In this document: one piece after another, positions 7,571 to 9,125 of the stretch
Numbering within the stretch: the first letter of the stretch is position 1
Layout of the letters: the number at the start of each line of letters is the position of its first letter
Assembly (NCBI GenBank): GCA_902462325.1
Contig: CABQBF010000106.1
Coordinates: forward strand, 1 to 9,125
Origin: an uncultured Peptococcaceae bacterium
Lineage (GTDB): Bacteria > Bacillota > Peptococcia > Peptococcales > Peptococcaceae
DNA: 9,125 bases
Reading direction: 5' to 3'
Made by a program: the position numbers and the translations under genes
The notes under the pieces: generated by a model
Databases searched by the model: none
Told to the model about the DNA's origin: nothing
Seen by the model: only the letters and a program-made list of their open reading frames with translations

Positions 7571-9013
7571 TTAATGCATGAGGGAATTTTTGATTTTATT
7601 GATTGTCATTTGCAATGTTTGGTCGTTGCGCATTTCTTCCGAGATTTTTTCGCAGGCATGGATGACTGTGGTATGATCCCGACCGCCAAACAACTCGCCA
7701 ATTTTAGGCAACGATAAGTCCGTTAATTCCCGGCAGAGATACATGGCTATTTGCCGTGGAAAAGCTATATTTTTGGTACGTTTCTTAGCTTTGAAATCCT
7801 CCACCCGCATTTGATAATATTCGGCTACCTTTTCCTGAATTAATTCTCCGGTAATGATAACCGGCTCATTGGGCGTGATTAAATTTTGCAGGCACTCTTT
7901 GGTCAGATTTAGGTCAATTTTCCGCTTGCTTAAGCTGGAGTAAGCGGATAAACGCACCAAAACGCCTTCTAATTCACGAATATTGGAGCGGATATTTTCG
8001 GCAATGTAATCGTAGACGTCGTCTGGAATAATTAAATTTTCAGCCTGCGCTTTTTTGCGTAAAATGGCAATTCGTGTTTCCAAATCAGGGGGCTGAATAT
8101 CTGTGGCCAATCCCATGCTGAAGCGAGTCCGTAAACGCTCTTCCAATTTGGGAATTTCGTTAGGCGGACGATCGCTGGAAATAATAATTTGTTTGTTAGC
8201 TTCGTAAAGCGTATTAAATGTATGGAAAAATTCTTCCTGGGTTCCTTCTTTTTTGGAAAGAAACTGGATATCGTCGATTAGCAGCACGTCCACTTTCCGG
8301 TAGCGGTCACGGAATTCTTTGTTAGTACCATCGCGAATGGCGTCAATCATTTCATTGGTAAACGTTTCAGAAGAAACGTATGTAATTTTTGTGTTGGGCT
8401 TACGGGATAAAATATGATTGCCGATGGCGTGCATCAAATGGGTTTTGCCTAATCCAGCGCCGCCGTAAATAAACAAGGGATTATAAACTCTGGTATCTTT
8501 GTCGCTGGCTACATTATCAGCTACGCCAATGCATGCCGCATGGGTTAAGCGGTTGCTGTTGCCAACAACAAAAGTGTCAAAAGTATATTTACTGTTTAGC
8601 CCTGTTTCTTTTAATAGTACAGGAGCTGCCTGGGGAACAGGCTTTTCTTGTGTAGATTGGGCCACGTGAATGGTAGCATCATTGAGATGCTGGCAATCTT
8701 CTTCTGTATATCCCTGCTGCTGAAATAATTGTTCAATGGCCCGCTCTTTTTCCTGTGGTGTTACAAATTGAATTTTAACAGGGTGGTTCAGCATGGATTC
8801 CAAATGACTTTTGATGACATTGAAATAGTTGTTTTCCAGATTATTTTTGGCGAAACCATTTTGTACTTTTATGATGACGTTTTCTCCATAATAAGCTGCC
8901 AGTTCGGTAGATTTAAACCAAGTATCAAAGGTTGGTTTGTTCACATCATTTTCTAACAGCTTTAAAGCGTTATTCCATATCATTGTATTAATATTATTAT
9001 TTGCGTCAATCAT
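7571..9013 (-). CDS. dnaA: Chromosomal replication initiator protein DnaA
   Basis: AAA+ ATPase that binds DnaA boxes, opens oriC and recruits the helicase; it is also a transcription regulator. At 480 aa it has normal length. Domain I carries IWNNALKLLENDVNKPTFDTW (about 12-32), and a glutamine-rich linker lies near 85-135. Domain III carries Walker A GGAGLGKT at 184-191, Walker B LLIDDIQ at 244-250, sensor I IISSD at 277-281, the arginine-finger box ERLRTRFSMG at 292-301 and sensor II NIRELEG at 344-350. Domain IV ends with the DNA-binding signature GGRDHTTVIHA at 443-453. The frame is open to 9085, but only the ATG at 9013 has a ribosome binding site (GTGGGGGT, 7 nt spacing), and the extra 24 residues do not resemble DnaA. 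It is followed by its own terminator and oriC. Confidence 0.98.
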   Translation of the reverse strand: MIDANNNINTMIWNNALKLLENDVNKPTFDTWFKSTELAAYYGENVIIKVQNGFAKNNLENNYFNVIKSHLESMLNHPVKIQFVTPQEKERAIEQLFQQQGYTEEDCQHLNDATIHVAQSTQEKPVPQAAPVLLKETGLNSKYTFDTFVVGNSNRLTHAACIGVADNVASDKDTRVYNPLFIYGGAGLGKTHLMHAIGNHILSRKPNTKITYVSSETFTNEMIDAIRDGTNKEFRDRYRKVDVLLIDDIQFLSKKEGTQEEFFHTFNTLYEANKQIIISSDRPPNEIPKLEERLRTRFSMGLATDIQPPDLETRIAILRKKAQAENLIIPDDVYDYIAENIRSNIRELEGVLVRLSAYSSLSKRKIDLNLTKECLQNLITPNEPVIITGELIQEKVAEYYQMRVEDFKAKKRTKNIAFPRQIAMYLCRELTDLSLPKIGELFGGRDHTTVIHACEKISEEMRNDQTLQMTINKIKNSLMH

Positions 9014-9125
9014 GCAAATACCCCCACAGTACTGCGATTTTTTATTTTTTATGATTTCGCCCATAGTTTGTTTCGTATCATTCATATTGTTAGAAACTGT
9101 ACAAAGAACATCACTGGATTTCGAA
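9014..9125 (-). promoter_or_regulatory. dnaA upstream region (promoter not resolved)
   Basis: About 112 bases upstream of dnaA are visible. They are A/T rich, with two A6 runs near 9040-9052. No good DnaA box is seen, although many Bacillota carry a second box cluster upstream of dnaA; such a cluster could lie beyond the window. A weak TTGTAC-18-TGATAC pair (minus strand, about 9072-9101) is the best promoter-like match and is not convincing. Confidence 0.3.
9021..9025 (-). promoter_or_regulatory. dnaA ribosome binding site (GGGGG)
   Basis: GGGGG on the minus strand sits 7 nt before ATG 9013. It differs from the GGAGG used by gyrA, gyrB and recF but is at ideal distance. It is preceded by the 8-bp palindrome CAGTACTG (9027-9034). 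No similar site precedes the ATG at 9085, so it fixes the dnaA start. Confidence 0.65.

Noticed and set aside
9014..9085. N-terminal extension of dnaA to the upstream ATG at 9085
   Set aside because: No ribosome binding site precedes it, the residues are unlike DnaA domain I, and a well-spaced site precedes ATG 9013.

Overview
This window is the core chromosome-replication locus of a bacterium. It reads, entirely on the minus strand, dnaA -> oriC -> dnaN -> recF -> gyrB -> gyrA (right to left). The gene order, the box-cluster origin between dnaA and dnaN, strong GGAGG-type ribosome binding sites, TTG/GTG start options and a Bacillota-type parS palindrome all point to a low-to-moderate GC Bacillota (Firmicute). 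A Negativicutes or Clostridia relative seems plausible, but I cannot fix the genus by eye.

Layout from right to left in gene order. dnaA (initiator ATPase, 480 aa) has a GGGGG ribosome binding site and ends in a strong intrinsic terminator. The 412-base gap to dnaN holds a B. subtilis-like oriC: a dense cluster of DnaA boxes, then a GC-rich spacer and six DnaA-trio triplets that run into an A/T-rich stretch just before the dnaN ribosome binding site. dnaN (sliding clamp, 369 aa) ends in a hairpin. recF (373 aa) follows with its own extended -10 promoter and its own terminator, which overlaps the recF stop codon. gyrB (639 aa from a GTG start) has a very good TTGCAA-17-TATAAT promoter and a leader of roughly 150 nt. 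gyrA (817 aa) follows 13 bases after gyrB, its ribosome binding site using the gyrB stop codon, and ends at a bidirectional-looking terminator. A perfect parS site lies immediately beyond.

The genes work together in starting and sustaining replication. DnaA binds and opens oriC, DnaN tethers the polymerase, RecF loads recombinase at gaps, gyrase removes the positive supercoils ahead of the forks, and parS is the ParB loading site for origin segregation. The sequence suggests four separate transcription units (dnaA; dnaN; recF; gyrBA), each with its own terminator. The small S4-domain gene (yaaA/rlbA) and the yaaB/remB gene that flank recF in Bacillus are absent.

I found no mobile element, CRISPR array, tRNA or rRNA, and no evidence of a new accessory system. 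The most interesting content is non-coding: the origin architecture, the parS site, and the leaders and terminators. The left-most ~150 bases may hold the 3' end of a convergent gene, but the frame is ambiguous.
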